Source: Paenibacillus foliorum
GTDB lineage: Bacteria > Bacillota > Bacilli > Paenibacillales > NBRC-103111
Direction: 5' to 3'
Assembly: GCF_013141765.1 (NCBI RefSeq)
Contig: NZ_WHOD01000070.1
Location: 372,001 to 436,000 of the forward strand
DNA: 64,000 bases
The notes under the pieces are model-generated. The model saw only the letters and a list, made by a program, of their open reading frames with translations, searched no databases and was not told where the DNA came from. Shown one piece after another: positions 34,428-43,198 of the stretch; position 1 is the stretch's first letter; each line of letters begins with the position of its first letter. A program made the translations under genes and the position numbers.

Positions 34428-35234
34428 ATGAGCCGAAGAAATCCAAGTACAAGCGATACGAATCAAAAAGTAGCCTCCTCCACGGTCGTGAAAGCACTGC
34501 ATGTTTTGGAGCAGCTCGCTACCTTGTGCGACACCAATCCGCAAGGCGCATCCGTCAGTGAAATTGCCAAGCTTTCCGGCGAAAGCCCGAGCAGTGTTTG
34601 CAAGCATCTTGCCGCCTTTCAGCAAAGTGGTCTTGTCGAACAGGATGAATATTCAGAGCGATATCGCATTGGTATCTACTCACTCCGTCTTGCTTCACTT
34701 GCGCTGAAAACAATGAATATTAGGGAAATTGCTTCGTCCTATTTGCGTAAATTGGCAGATCTCGCTGGTGAAACCGTACACTTGGTCATCCGGGACGGTT
34801 TGCGCGTTGTGTATATCGATAAGGTAGAAACGTCCAAGACCATCCGTATGCATTCCCAAATCGGGCTGCGTAACCCTATGTATTGTACAGGTGTTGGAAA
34901 AGCCATATTGGCCTTTTCTCCTACCTCTCTAACAGACGCAGTCATAGCGGAAGGACTAATCCCATTTACCCCCTACACCCTTGCTACTCAGGGTACGTTA
35001 ATGGCGGATCTAGAGCTAATTAAAGCCCGGGGCTTCTCTATCGATAATTGCGAGCATGAACCCGAGGTACGTTGTGTGGCAGCCCCCATTTTCAACCATC
35101 TAAAGGAGCCAGTCGCCTCCATCAGCATTTCGGCACCCAAATGGCGCATGACCGACGAACGGATCGAAGCTTCAGGGGGATGGATACGGGATACAGCTCT
35201 GGACATTTCAAACAGGCTAGGTTATATCCAGTAG
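34428..35234 (+). CDS. IclR-family transcriptional regulator
   Basis: 268 residues. Winged-helix N-terminal domain (about 12-75) with SVSEIAKLSGESPSSVCKHL as the helix-turn-helix, then the IclR effector domain (about 90-265) with LVIRDGLRVVYIDKVE and MYCTGVGKAILAF. It is divergent from the ten-gene sugar operon, the usual arrangement for a local regulator. AAGGAG lies 7 nt before the ATG. The effector is probably a pathway intermediate of the sugar acid. Confidence 0.92.
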   Translation: MSRRNPSTSDTNQKVASSTVVKALHVLEQLATLCDTNPQGASVSEIAKLSGESPSSVCKHLAAFQQSGLVEQDEYSERYRIGIYSLRLASLALKTMNIREIASSYLRKLADLAGETVHLVIRDGLRVVYIDKVETSKTIRMHSQIGLRNPMYCTGVGKAILAFSPTSLTDAVIAEGLIPFTPYTLATQGTLMADLELIKARGFSIDNCEHEPEVRCVAAPIFNHLKEPVASISISAPKWRMTDERIEASGGWIRDTALDISNRLGYIQ

Positions 35235-35266
35235 AACTGAGCTTGTCGATAATTGTCGAAAGTAAA

Positions 35267-35322
35267 TAAAAAGCATTCCGTTCAAGCTGCCCGATAACGG
35301 CAATTGGTACGGAATGCTTTTT
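35267..35322. terminator. Bidirectional terminator between IclR and GDPD genes
   Basis: AAAAAGCATTCCGT pairs with ACGGAATGCTTTTT across a 28-nt loop containing a small inner stem. Confidence 0.75.
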
Positions 35323-35338
35323 CGATGTTTAACTTCGG

Positions 35339-36337
35339 TTATTCACCCACCATTGTGTTCTTCTCGCGATATAGCTGTGCTATTCTATCAATTCTGTTCG
35401 TCCATATGCCACCTGAATAAATAGAAGGTAGTCGTTTCGTATCCTTTACTGTATCAAAGCCTTCTGACCATCCTCCATCACCTGCGACGACAATGACTCT
35501 AGTGTCTACATTTTCCATTCGTTTTACAAATTTTCCAGGCCACCCCCACAACCATGGCGCAAATTTTTCAGGAATGTGCAGCTGTGTGTTCTCACATGAA
35601 GATGGGATATATCCGGTCCAACCTTCAGCGATATAAGGAATTAAGCAGCCTTTCAATGAAGCCATAGACATAACTCGAATATTCGGGAGTTGTTTCTTTA
35701 ACAGAGCAACCGGTTCATCTCCTCCATAAACCGTTAGTTGGCTTAGCCGTTTATCTGGCAACATAGAAAGATATTGAGCAAGGATTGCTCCCTCTTCTGG
35801 GTCATCACTTTTAATATGGATCAAAAATGAGCCTTCTGGAAAATAAGCAAGGACCTCTTCCATGGATGGCATAAGCCCTACTCCTTTGCCACGAAATGGA
35901 TAGGTTTTCCCGTTATCAGCGGTATAGCCATAGCCAATATCGATCTTCCTTAATTCCGCCATAGTATAGTCTTTGGTAACGCCTTTTACATTTGTTCGGC
36001 AATCAAGAGTCCAGTCATGAAAAACAGCGAACTGGCCATCTTTAGTTGGTTTTATATCAAATTCTACTATATCAGCCCCAGCTCCAAATGCAGCCTCCAT
36101 AGATGGAATTGTATTTTCCAAATAAGGATGATCAGGTTCAATTATATGCTCCGCCGTACATGTATCATTCTTAATGCCTTCCATGCTAAATGTTTGGGCA
36201 AGTCCCCGATGAGCAAGTAAGAACGGTACTTCTTCGCTGCTCTTAGTAAAAAGTGAACTATTATTCAGATATATGAATGAAAACAGCAAGAGAAACAATA
36301 AACCGATTTTACTTCTTACCACTTTTTTAAATCTCAC
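35339..36337 (-). CDS. Glycerophosphodiester phosphodiesterase, exported
   Basis: 332 residues, hydrolysing glycerophosphodiesters to glycerol-3-phosphate and an alcohol. An N-terminal hydrophobic segment (IGLLFLLLFSFIYL) suggests export or anchoring. Catalytic features: LLAHRG (His-Arg, about residue 43), an ENTIPSMEAAF motif, ADIVEFDIKPTKDGQ (metal Glu and Asp) and FAVFHDWTLD (second His). The family is often induced in phosphate shortage; no Pho box was recognised here. The start is GTG at 36337, following GGAGGG. It is a single gene between two terminators. Confidence 0.9.
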   Translation of the reverse strand: MRFKKVVRSKIGLLFLLLFSFIYLNNSSLFTKSSEEVPFLLAHRGLAQTFSMEGIKNDTCTAEHIIEPDHPYLENTIPSMEAAFGAGADIVEFDIKPTKDGQFAVFHDWTLDCRTNVKGVTKDYTMAELRKIDIGYGYTADNGKTYPFRGKGVGLMPSMEEVLAYFPEGSFLIHIKSDDPEEGAILAQYLSMLPDKRLSQLTVYGGDEPVALLKKQLPNIRVMSMASLKGCLIPYIAEGWTGYIPSSCENTQLHIPEKFAPWLWGWPGKFVKRMENVDTRVIVVAGDGGWSEGFDTVKDTKRLPSIYSGGIWTNRIDRIAQLYREKNTMVGE

Positions 36338-36456
36338 CTTGATACCCTCCCAGATATGAGGTGTCTAACTATGCCAACCTCGTAAACTGATATTAATAGG
36401 ATGGGTACGATCGTTCAATAGCTGCAGCCTAATAATTGAATGATAAATGAATTAGC

Positions 36457-36495
36457 AAAAAGACCTCACCGTAAATCTACCGTGAGGTCTTTTTG
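36457..36495 (-). terminator. Terminator of the araDBA operon
   Basis: A 16-bp stem (AAAAAGACCTCACGGT type) with a 6-nt loop and T-run on the minus strand, 14 bp after the araA stop. Confidence 0.85.
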
Positions 36496-36508
36496 CATCT
36501 TATCTTTT

Positions 36509-37999
36509 TTAACGAAGCTTCCAATAAAGCTCGTTCCATCTCAATTCGTTACGGAATGCTTGAACAGATGTGTTTTTGTTAATGACCACACACTCAATTC
36601 CAACCATTTCCGCCCAATCTACGAGCTGCTCAGTGGTGACTTTGTAGGAGAACACAGTGTGATGGGCTCCACCAGCGTAAATCCAAGCTTCGGCAGAATC
36701 GCGAAGTGACGGCTGCGGCTTCCAGAGCACACGGGCTACTGGCAGCTTAGGCATTGCTTTCAACGGTTTTACTGCATCTACCTCGCTAATTATGAGTCGG
36801 AAACGGTTGCCCATATCCACAAGAGAAGCGTTAATTGCAAAGCCGGAATCCCCATCAAAGGTCAGCCTTGCAGGATCAGCTTTCCCGCCGATAGAAAGAG
36901 GGTGAACCTCAATTTGGGGACGTGTAGCAGCAATCGTTGGACAAACCTCAAGCATATGTGAACCTAGCACCAGCTCATTCCCAGGCTCGAAATGGTACGT
37001 GTAATCCTCCATAAACGAGGTGCCCACATTGCCGGAAATCATTTTCATCATACGCACCAAAGCCGATGTCTTCCAATCTCCTTCACCACCGAAGCCATAG
37101 CCCGCAGCCATTAAGCGTTGGGAGGCTAGGCCCGGAAGCTGCTTCATTCCATGCAAATCCTCGAAGGTCGTTGTGAAGGCACCAAAGCCGCCCTCTTGCA
37201 AAAATGATTTCAAGCCAAGCTCAATACGAGCCTGCTCCAGAATAGCATCTTGCACCGGTCCGCTCTCAAGTCCTTCCGGAACAATCGTATACAGCTCGGA
37301 ATATTCCTTGAACAGCTGATTAACCTCGGCATCCGAAAATTCATTCATTCGCTGCACTAGATCGCCAATTCCATAACCATTCACGGACCAGCCAAACTTA
37401 ATTTGCGCTTCTACTTTATCACCATCAGTAACAGCAACCTGGCGCATGTTGTCACCAAACCTAGCTACTTTCAGATTGCTTCCCTCCGTAAAAGCGACAG
37501 CCGTATGCATCCATCCGCTAATGCGGCCGCGAGTTTCCTCGTTCTCCCAATGTCCCACAACAACTTTGCGGGAAATGCCCATACGCGTTCCAATAAAGCC
37601 GTATTCGCGATCTCCGTGAGCCGATTGATTCGTGTTCATGAAATCCATGTCGATCGTATCCCATGGGATGTCACGGTTATATTGGGTGTGCAGATGCAGC
37701 AGCGGCTTACGCAGCTCGGTGAGTCCTGCGATCCACATTTTGGCTGGAGAGAAGGTGTGCATCCAAGTGATCAATCCTGCGCAGGAATCATCTGCATTAG
37801 CATCTATACATAATCTACGGATGGCATCCGGGGTAGTAAGAACAGGCTTAAACACAATTTTATAAGAAATCGCAGCATCTCGGTCCAATGATTCAACAAT
37901 ATGCTTGGAATGCTCAGCAACCTCGTCCAACGTTTCCGGTCCATATAAGTGCTGGCTTCCGGTTAAAAACCAAAATTCATAAGTCTTTACATTCAACAT
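36509..37999 (-). CDS. araA: L-arabinose isomerase AraA
   Basis: Converts L-arabinose to L-ribulose in the cytosol; needs Mn or another divalent metal. 496 residues, normal length. The N-terminus YEFWFLTGSQHLYGPETL is diagnostic. Metal and catalytic residues appear in GGEGDWKTSALVR (Glu, about residue 306), FMEDYTYHF (Glu, His) and LEVCPT. The ATG at 37999 has GGAGGG upstream. It is the last gene of araD-araB-araA. Confidence 0.97.
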   Translation of the reverse strand: MLNVKTYEFWFLTGSQHLYGPETLDEVAEHSKHIVESLDRDAAISYKIVFKPVLTTPDAIRRLCIDANADDSCAGLITWMHTFSPAKMWIAGLTELRKPLLHLHTQYNRDIPWDTIDMDFMNTNQSAHGDREYGFIGTRMGISRKVVVGHWENEETRGRISGWMHTAVAFTEGSNLKVARFGDNMRQVAVTDGDKVEAQIKFGWSVNGYGIGDLVQRMNEFSDAEVNQLFKEYSELYTIVPEGLESGPVQDAILEQARIELGLKSFLQEGGFGAFTTTFEDLHGMKQLPGLASQRLMAAGYGFGGEGDWKTSALVRMMKMISGNVGTSFMEDYTYHFEPGNELVLGSHMLEVCPTIAATRPQIEVHPLSIGGKADPARLTFDGDSGFAINASLVDMGNRFRLIISEVDAVKPLKAMPKLPVARVLWKPQPSLRDSAEAWIYAGGAHHTVFSYKVTTEQLVDWAEMVGIECVVINKNTSVQAFRNELRWNELYWKLR

Positions 38000-38328
38000 A
38001 GTTAGCCCTCCTCGGGTGCTTGGGAATAATTAAAATAAACAATGATGGCTCAACCTCAAAATCGGTGCCTGACCCTCTCACGATTATCAGCCTGCACAAA
38101 CTCCTGCAAACATGCAGTTATTTTATACTGATATTTGCAATTGAGAAGAAAAAGCTGCGAAAGTACAGCAATTCTCATATGAAATGGTCCGATTTCATCT
38201 AAGAATGAAAAGGGATGCATATTACATGAATTCACGAAGACTGCCTATAAAACTTCAAAAAGGCTGTATAAATGCAGGCTTTGGGAGTAGGGAATGGCTT
38301 CGAATAATGTCTTGTATGCTTCCATTCT
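38000..38328 (-). other. 329-bp gap between araB and araA, possible internal promoter
   Basis: No gene is seen. On the minus strand TTCTCA, 16 nt, then TAAAAT (around 38115-38140) could be a weak promoter giving separate araA transcription. No AraR-type operator was found here. Confidence 0.3.
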
Positions 38329-39999
38329 CTAAACAGTCGTCTCTTTAATCGCTTTCAAACGCTTCATCACGTCGTTTTCACCACGGCCGAAGTAATCATG
38401 CAGCTTGCTGTATTCCTGGTAAAGCAGCTCATAGACAGCTACATTTTCCGGAATTGGCTTATAGGTGTCCTTACGTACGCGAGCCATTTTCTGTGCAGCC
38501 TCCACGATCGTATCGTATCCGCCTTGAGCGGCTCCTGCTGCCACTGCACCGAACATCGCCGCGCCTAGAGCAGGCGTCTGCTTGGAATCGGCTATTTTGA
38601 TTTCACGATTCGTTACATCTGCATAGATCTGCATGAGCAATCGATTCTTTTGCGGAAGTCCGCCGCATGCGTACAACTCGTGAACCTCCACGCCGTTATC
38701 ATGAAAAGCATCTACAATTTTGCGCGTTCCGAATGCTGTCGATTCCAGTAACGCTCGATAAATTTCCTCTGGCTTCGTCAACAAGGTACAACCAATCAGC
38801 AAGCCAGTCAGATCCGTATCAACAAGCACGGAACGATTCCCGTTCCACCAATCCAGCGCCAGAAGTCCAGTCTCTCCCGGTTGATAAGCTGAAGCCTTCG
38901 CTTCCAGCCATTCATGAACATGTATGCCTTCCTTATCCGCAGCTTCCTTCACATAGGCGGGAACTGCCTGCTCCACATACCATGCAAAAATGTCACCTAC
39001 CGCAGACTGACCAGCCTCATAGCCCATGTAGCCGGGAATAATGCCGTCCTCCACAACGCCGCACATACCTTCCACACGCTTTTCTTCCGTACCAAGCAGC
39101 ATATGACAAATCGATGTTCCCATCGCCATAACTAGCTTCCCTGGAGTTACCACCCCGACACCTGGAACAGCAGCATGTGCATCTACGTTACCTACAGCAA
39201 TCGCTATGCCTGGCTTCAAACCCATCAGCGCAGCCATTTCCGGAGTTAACTCCCCGGCTTTCGTGCCTAATGGAACTACATCTCCGCGAAGCTTGGTTTC
39301 CGTCAAATTTTCCAATTGAGGGTTCAACGCTTTAAAAAACTCACGGCTTGGATAACCGTCCTGCTTATGCCAGATCGCCTTATAACCTGCGGTACAGCTG
39401 TTGCGCACTTTATTCCCTGTCATTTGGAAAACAACCCAGTCTGTCGCCTCAAGAAACATATCCGTTTGCTCGTAAAGCTCAGGCGCTTCGTTCAGAATTT
39501 GCCATACCTTGGCGATCATCCACTCGGAGGAGATTTTACCCCCATACCTTGGAAGAAAGGTTTCCCCTCTCTGCTCCGCAATCTCATTGATCAGATTCGC
39601 CTCATCCTGCGCAGCGTGATGCTTCCACAGCTTAACCCAGCTATGTGGCTGATCCTTCAGCTCTGGCTTGAAGCAAAGCGGGGTTCCGTCAGCATCTATC
39701 GGCAGCATAGTGCAAGCTGTGAAGTCGATGCCAAGCCCAATCACATCAGCCGGGTCCACTCCAGATGCTTTCATCACCGCAGGCACGGACTGTTTAAGCA
39801 CCTCGATATAATCTCCAGGATGCTGCAGCGCCCAGTCGAATTCCAATTTTACACCCGAACCAGGCAGCTGCTCATCGATGACATTATGAGGATAAGGAGT
39901 TACATGGTCTGCTACCTCTGTACCGTCCGCTAGATCAACAAGAACTGCTCTCCCTGATTCCGTACCGTAATCCACACCAATCGCGTATTTTGAGGCCAT
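38329..39999 (-). CDS. araB: L-ribulokinase AraB
   Basis: Phosphorylates L-ribulose to L-ribulose-5-phosphate. FGGY-family kinase of about 556 residues. The N-terminus YAIGVDYGTESGRAVLVDL is the phosphate-1 motif, GLGIDFTACTMLP is the ribulokinase signature, GNVDAHAAVPG is the conserved central motif and ACGGLPQKNRLLMQIYADV is the FGGY C-terminal signature. Three ATG codons occur in a row; the third (39999) has the best distance (8 nt) from AGGGAG. Confidence 0.96.
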   Translation of the reverse strand: MASKYAIGVDYGTESGRAVLVDLADGTEVADHVTPYPHNVIDEQLPGSGVKLEFDWALQHPGDYIEVLKQSVPAVMKASGVDPADVIGLGIDFTACTMLPIDADGTPLCFKPELKDQPHSWVKLWKHHAAQDEANLINEIAEQRGETFLPRYGGKISSEWMIAKVWQILNEAPELYEQTDMFLEATDWVVFQMTGNKVRNSCTAGYKAIWHKQDGYPSREFFKALNPQLENLTETKLRGDVVPLGTKAGELTPEMAALMGLKPGIAIAVGNVDAHAAVPGVGVVTPGKLVMAMGTSICHMLLGTEEKRVEGMCGVVEDGIIPGYMGYEAGQSAVGDIFAWYVEQAVPAYVKEAADKEGIHVHEWLEAKASAYQPGETGLLALDWWNGNRSVLVDTDLTGLLIGCTLLTKPEEIYRALLESTAFGTRKIVDAFHDNGVEVHELYACGGLPQKNRLLMQIYADVTNREIKIADSKQTPALGAAMFGAVAAGAAQGGYDTIVEAAQKMARVRKDTYKPIPENVAVYELLYQEYSKLHDYFGRGENDVMKRLKAIKETTV

Positions 40000-40064
40000 C
40001 ATCATTTCTCCCTTTGCCGTTAGATTAATTTATAAATGCAGTCTGGATTTAAAGGACTATTTCA

Positions 40065-40754
40065 TTATTTCTGTCCATAGTAAGCGTTTGCACCATGCTT
40101 CCTAAGAAAGTGACGATCTAACAGCGTTTGATCCATCGGTTCAATAGTCTGGTTTAAATTAAAGGTGTGAAGGGCAATTTTGGCAACCTCCTCCAAAACT
40201 ACCGCATTATGTACGGCATCATGAGGATTTTTTCCCCAGTTAAAAGGAGCGTGGCAGTTGACCAATACACCCGGTATTTGCGTTGGATCCAAGTCTTTGA
40301 AGGTTTCAACGATCACATTCCCCGTTTCCAGCTCGTAAGCGCCTTTTATCTCGGCTTCTGTCATTTTACGTGTGCAAGGGATTTCGTCATAAAAATAATC
40401 CGCATGCGTCGTGCCTAACGCCGGAATTCCTCTCCCCGCCTGAGCCCAGCTAGTTGCCCATGGAGAATGGGTATGTACAATTCCGCCGATTTGCGGGAAT
40501 GCCTTGTACAATACCAGATGAGTCGCCGTATCCGATGACGGTTTAAGGCTGCCCTCTACCACATTCCCCTCCAAATCAAGTACAACCATATCTTCTGCCT
40601 TCAAATCCTCATAGGGAACGCCGCTCGGCTTAATTACTACAAGCCCCTTATCGCGATCTATCCCGCTTACATTCCCCCAAGTGAATGTGACAAGCCCATA
40701 CTTAGGTAAATCCAAATTCGCCTCAAGGACGGCCTGCTTTAATTTTTTTAGCAA
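40065..40754 (-). CDS. araD: L-ribulose-5-phosphate 4-epimerase AraD
   Basis: Converts L-ribulose-5-phosphate to D-xylulose-5-phosphate, a pentose-phosphate intermediate. Class II aldolase fold, 229 residues. Motifs: TWGNVSGIDRDKGLVVIKPSG, SSDTATHLVLY, IVHTHSPWATSW with the zinc histidines, and GTTHADYF. Start is TTG at 40754, downstream of AGGTGAGG. First gene after araR in the same direction, separated by an AraR-type operator and promoter. Confidence 0.95.
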   Translation of the reverse strand: MLKKLKQAVLEANLDLPKYGLVTFTWGNVSGIDRDKGLVVIKPSGVPYEDLKAEDMVVLDLEGNVVEGSLKPSSDTATHLVLYKAFPQIGGIVHTHSPWATSWAQAGRGIPALGTTHADYFYDEIPCTRKMTEAEIKGAYELETGNVIVETFKDLDPTQIPGVLVNCHAPFNWGKNPHDAVHNAVVLEEVAKIALHTFNLNQTIEPMDQTLLDRHFLRKHGANAYYGQK

Positions 40755-40797
40755 AAAGTATCCTCACCTTTCCTCCTGTGAAGTGTGTTCTACGACC

Positions 40798-40820
40798 ATT
40801 ATACAATTGTACGTACAAAT
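40798..40820 (-). promoter_or_regulatory. AraR operator and -10 box upstream of araD
   Basis: On the minus strand ATTTGTACGTACAAT (40820-40806) is essentially the Bacillus subtilis AraR operator; TATAAT (40803-40798) follows directly. Operator occupancy would cover the promoter spacer and block araDBA transcription without arabinose. Confidence 0.85.
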
Positions 40821-40835
40821 TTTCTATAGTCTGTT

Positions 40836-41930
40836 TTAAATTTTTCGAGTCGACTCTCGAATCACTAGCTCCGGTTGGAAAATATGCTTATCTGGTACAT
40901 CCACTTTGCCTTCAATCCTGTCAATCAACAGCTCGGCAGCACGGATTCCCAGATCTGTTTTGGGATGGGTCAATGTGGTCAGCTTTACTTCGGTTGCCGT
41001 AGCTAAAAAAGAATCATCAAACCCAACAATCGAAATATCTTGAGGAACGCTTAACCCCGCTTGTCTAACAGCCTCCAAAATAAGGACAGCCAACTCATCG
41101 TTATAGCATACAAATGCAGTCGGCCGATTCTCCGCAGATTCAGTAAGCATAGACAGAGCCAGCTCGTAAGGCTTCGTCTGTTTCTCTTCAGTCGTATAAT
41201 GCACAACAGATTGCGGCTGCAGCGGAACCTGTGAATCATGATGAGCGCGTATAAAGCCTTTCAAACGGTTCACGCCCTGAAGATCATCCATTTTGAAAAA
41301 GCCCACGATTTTCTCATGTCCCCATTGAATCAAATGCTCCGTTGCTTTATAGCCTCCAGCCTCATCATCCACTTTAATGTACGGACAATTCATTTCGGAA
41401 TACCGTTCGTTTATCATCAGATAGGGAATTTTTTGATAATCCAAGGATAAATAGCAGCTTAAATTAGGATTACCCTCGGCGCTTCTGGTCGGTTCAATAA
41501 TAAGTCCGCTTAAGGGCTGGCTCATCATCATCTGCAGGCTTTCCAATTCTTTGCTTTTATTGTTATCCGTACTGGATAATAGCATTCTGTAGCCTCGATT
41601 CCTTAATGCCGCTTCAGCTCCACGAACGATATGGGGAAAAATATAATCCGATATGTAAGTGGTAATAATCCCGATCGTTTGGACCTCCTGGCTCTTGTGG
41701 CTCTGCGGAGTAGAGACGAAGGTGCCTTTGCCTTGTACTCGCTGAAGCCATCCGTCCTTCTCTAGCTCTCCGAAGGTTTGACGTACGGTTTGTCTGCTCA
41801 TCTGGAACCTCTCGGCTATTTCATGCTCCGTCGGCATTTGATCGTTGGCTTGCAGCTGGCCGGATTGAAACCAGGTTAAGATTTCTTGTTTTAATTGAAG
41901 GTATTTGGGAAGCTGTTTGTTATCTCTCAT
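40836..41930 (-). CDS. araR: Arabinose-responsive repressor AraR
   Basis: 364-residue chimera: a GntR-type winged helix (about 1-70, MPTEHEIAERFQMSRQTVRQT) fused to a LacI/periplasmic-binding-like effector domain (about 80-360, QEVQTIGIITTYISDYIFPH; DISIVGFDDSFLAT). This is the AraR layout. L-arabinose releases it from DNA. GAGGTG lies 4 nt before the ATG. Operator-like sequences occur both before araD and before its own gene. Confidence 0.95.
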   Translation of the reverse strand: MRDNKQLPKYLQLKQEILTWFQSGQLQANDQMPTEHEIAERFQMSRQTVRQTFGELEKDGWLQRVQGKGTFVSTPQSHKSQEVQTIGIITTYISDYIFPHIVRGAEAALRNRGYRMLLSSTDNNKSKELESLQMMMSQPLSGLIIEPTRSAEGNPNLSCYLSLDYQKIPYLMINERYSEMNCPYIKVDDEAGGYKATEHLIQWGHEKIVGFFKMDDLQGVNRLKGFIRAHHDSQVPLQPQSVVHYTTEEKQTKPYELALSMLTESAENRPTAFVCYNDELAVLILEAVRQAGLSVPQDISIVGFDDSFLATATEVKLTTLTHPKTDLGIRAAELLIDRIEGKVDVPDKHIFQPELVIRESTRKI

Positions 41931-41972
41931 TATCCACCTCTAGGGACCGCCATGTCCGATTGAATTTGTATC

Positions 41973-42005
41973 ATTATATCATCTTAGCAAGTTGTATGTA
42001 CATCT
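41973..42005 (-). promoter_or_regulatory. araR promoter with AraR-like operator
   Basis: TATAAT on the minus strand (41978-41973) with an upstream imperfect dyad GTTGTATGTACATCT (41991-42005, plus-strand text) similar to ATTTGTACGTACAAT. Supports autorepression. Confidence 0.55.
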
Positions 42006-42170
42006 CAAAGCATCAGCGTTATCCATGAGTTGGAAAATATGAAATAAATATGTATAAAGTTTCGCTTTTAAATAGTCGCCTATTATATAAAAATAAAGTA
42101 CAAGACCTAAAGAGCTAAGGACAGGATAGCGGAGATTGTTAAAATAAAGCTTGGAGTGTGGGCAAATTCA

Positions 42171-43118
42171 ATGTCAATTCTTAATGTTGTCGTAGTGTCT
42201 TTTATTATCGTTGCTTGTTTATGTCCTGTCTTGATATGGGGGCTTCGCACTTTAAGACTCATTCAACCCATTAGAACTGAATTGCCTGCAGATCATCAAG
42301 CTAAATTAGGAACCCCCTTAATGGCAGGAATCATATTGCTTGTCGGGATTATTACACCGCTTATATCCCACCCTAGCATCATGACTATCTTCCTTTGCTG
42401 TACGTTCCTCCTTTTCAGTCTGATTGGATTTCTTGACGATTTTAAGAAAGCTGCTTTCCAAGACCCCTCCGGTATTTCGGGAAAAACTAAATTATATTTA
42501 CAGTTTACATGTACGGGGTTTCTTCTTTTCTTCCTCTATCGCTTCCATGGCATAAGCTCTAAGTTATTGGAGCATGGAGACTTCCAAATAGTACTCCCCA
42601 TAAGTGTATACATACTGCTAGTTCTGTTGTTTATAGTTGGATCTGCAAATGCTATTAATTTTACAGACGGCTTGGATGGACTGCTTATCGTCGTATCTAT
42701 CCCTACCTACTTTTTCTTTTTTGCGATTTCTAATCAATTTGAGGTACGGCTTTTTTCGATGACAATGATTGCGTGTTTATTAGGTTTATTAATTTATAAC
42801 ATTTACCCTGCCAGAGCTTTTATGGGGGATACGGGGTCATTAGCCATTGGAGGTTCACTTGCATTTCTTGCAGTTATCGAGAAGGTTGAAATATTGCTCC
42901 CCTTATTATTCTTTGTCTATTTTGCCGAACAATTGTCTGTGATTTTCCAGGTTTGGTATTATAGGAGGACGAAATTAAGGCTTTTCCGAATGGCTCCCAT
43001 TCATTATCACTTTGCCTTAAAGTATGGTTGGAGTGAAAATAAAATTGTTACTGTATTTGGATTCGTTTCCTGGATCTGTACACTAATCAGCCTGTTTATT
43101 TGGAAATACATGTTGTGA
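42171..43118 (+). CDS. MraY/WecA-family phospho-sugar transferase (orphan MraY paralogue)
   Basis: Polytopic membrane enzyme of 315 residues, about ten helices, that would transfer a phospho-amino-sugar from a UDP-sugar to undecaprenyl phosphate. Motifs: KLGTPLMAGI, GFLDDFKK (Asp-Asp), NAINFTDGLDGL and FMGDTGSLAIGG. PIHYHFALKYGWSE resembles the MraY-specific His-rich loop (PIHHHFE). The true mraY sits in the division-wall cluster, and there are no mur genes here, so this is a paralogue. The start is uncertain: ATG at 42171 or GTG at 42156. It is a single gene on the plus strand. Confidence 0.82.
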   Translation: MSILNVVVVSFIIVACLCPVLIWGLRTLRLIQPIRTELPADHQAKLGTPLMAGIILLVGIITPLISHPSIMTIFLCCTFLLFSLIGFLDDFKKAAFQDPSGISGKTKLYLQFTCTGFLLFFLYRFHGISSKLLEHGDFQIVLPISVYILLVLLFIVGSANAINFTDGLDGLLIVVSIPTYFFFFAISNQFEVRLFSMTMIACLLGLLIYNIYPARAFMGDTGSLAIGGSLAFLAVIEKVEILLPLLFFVYFAEQLSVIFQVWYYRRTKLRLFRMAPIHYHFALKYGWSENKIVTVFGFVSWICTLISLFIWKYML

Positions 43119-43147
43119 GAGGATGGATACGTATGTCCTAAAACAAA

Positions 43148-43187
43148 CAAAAAACGGACTAAGTCCTTAATAGAACTTAATCCGTTG
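43148..43187 (-). terminator. Terminator after the Gfo/Idh/MocA pair
   Basis: On the minus strand AACGGATTAAGT and ACTTAGTCCGTT pair with one mismatch, followed by TTTTTTGTTTG. Confidence 0.7.
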
Positions 43188-43198
43188 TTGTTGATCTC

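Noticed and set aside
39316..39933. 205-codon plus-strand frame opposite araB
   Set aside because: Antisense shadow of a clear ribulokinase gene, with unlikely composition.
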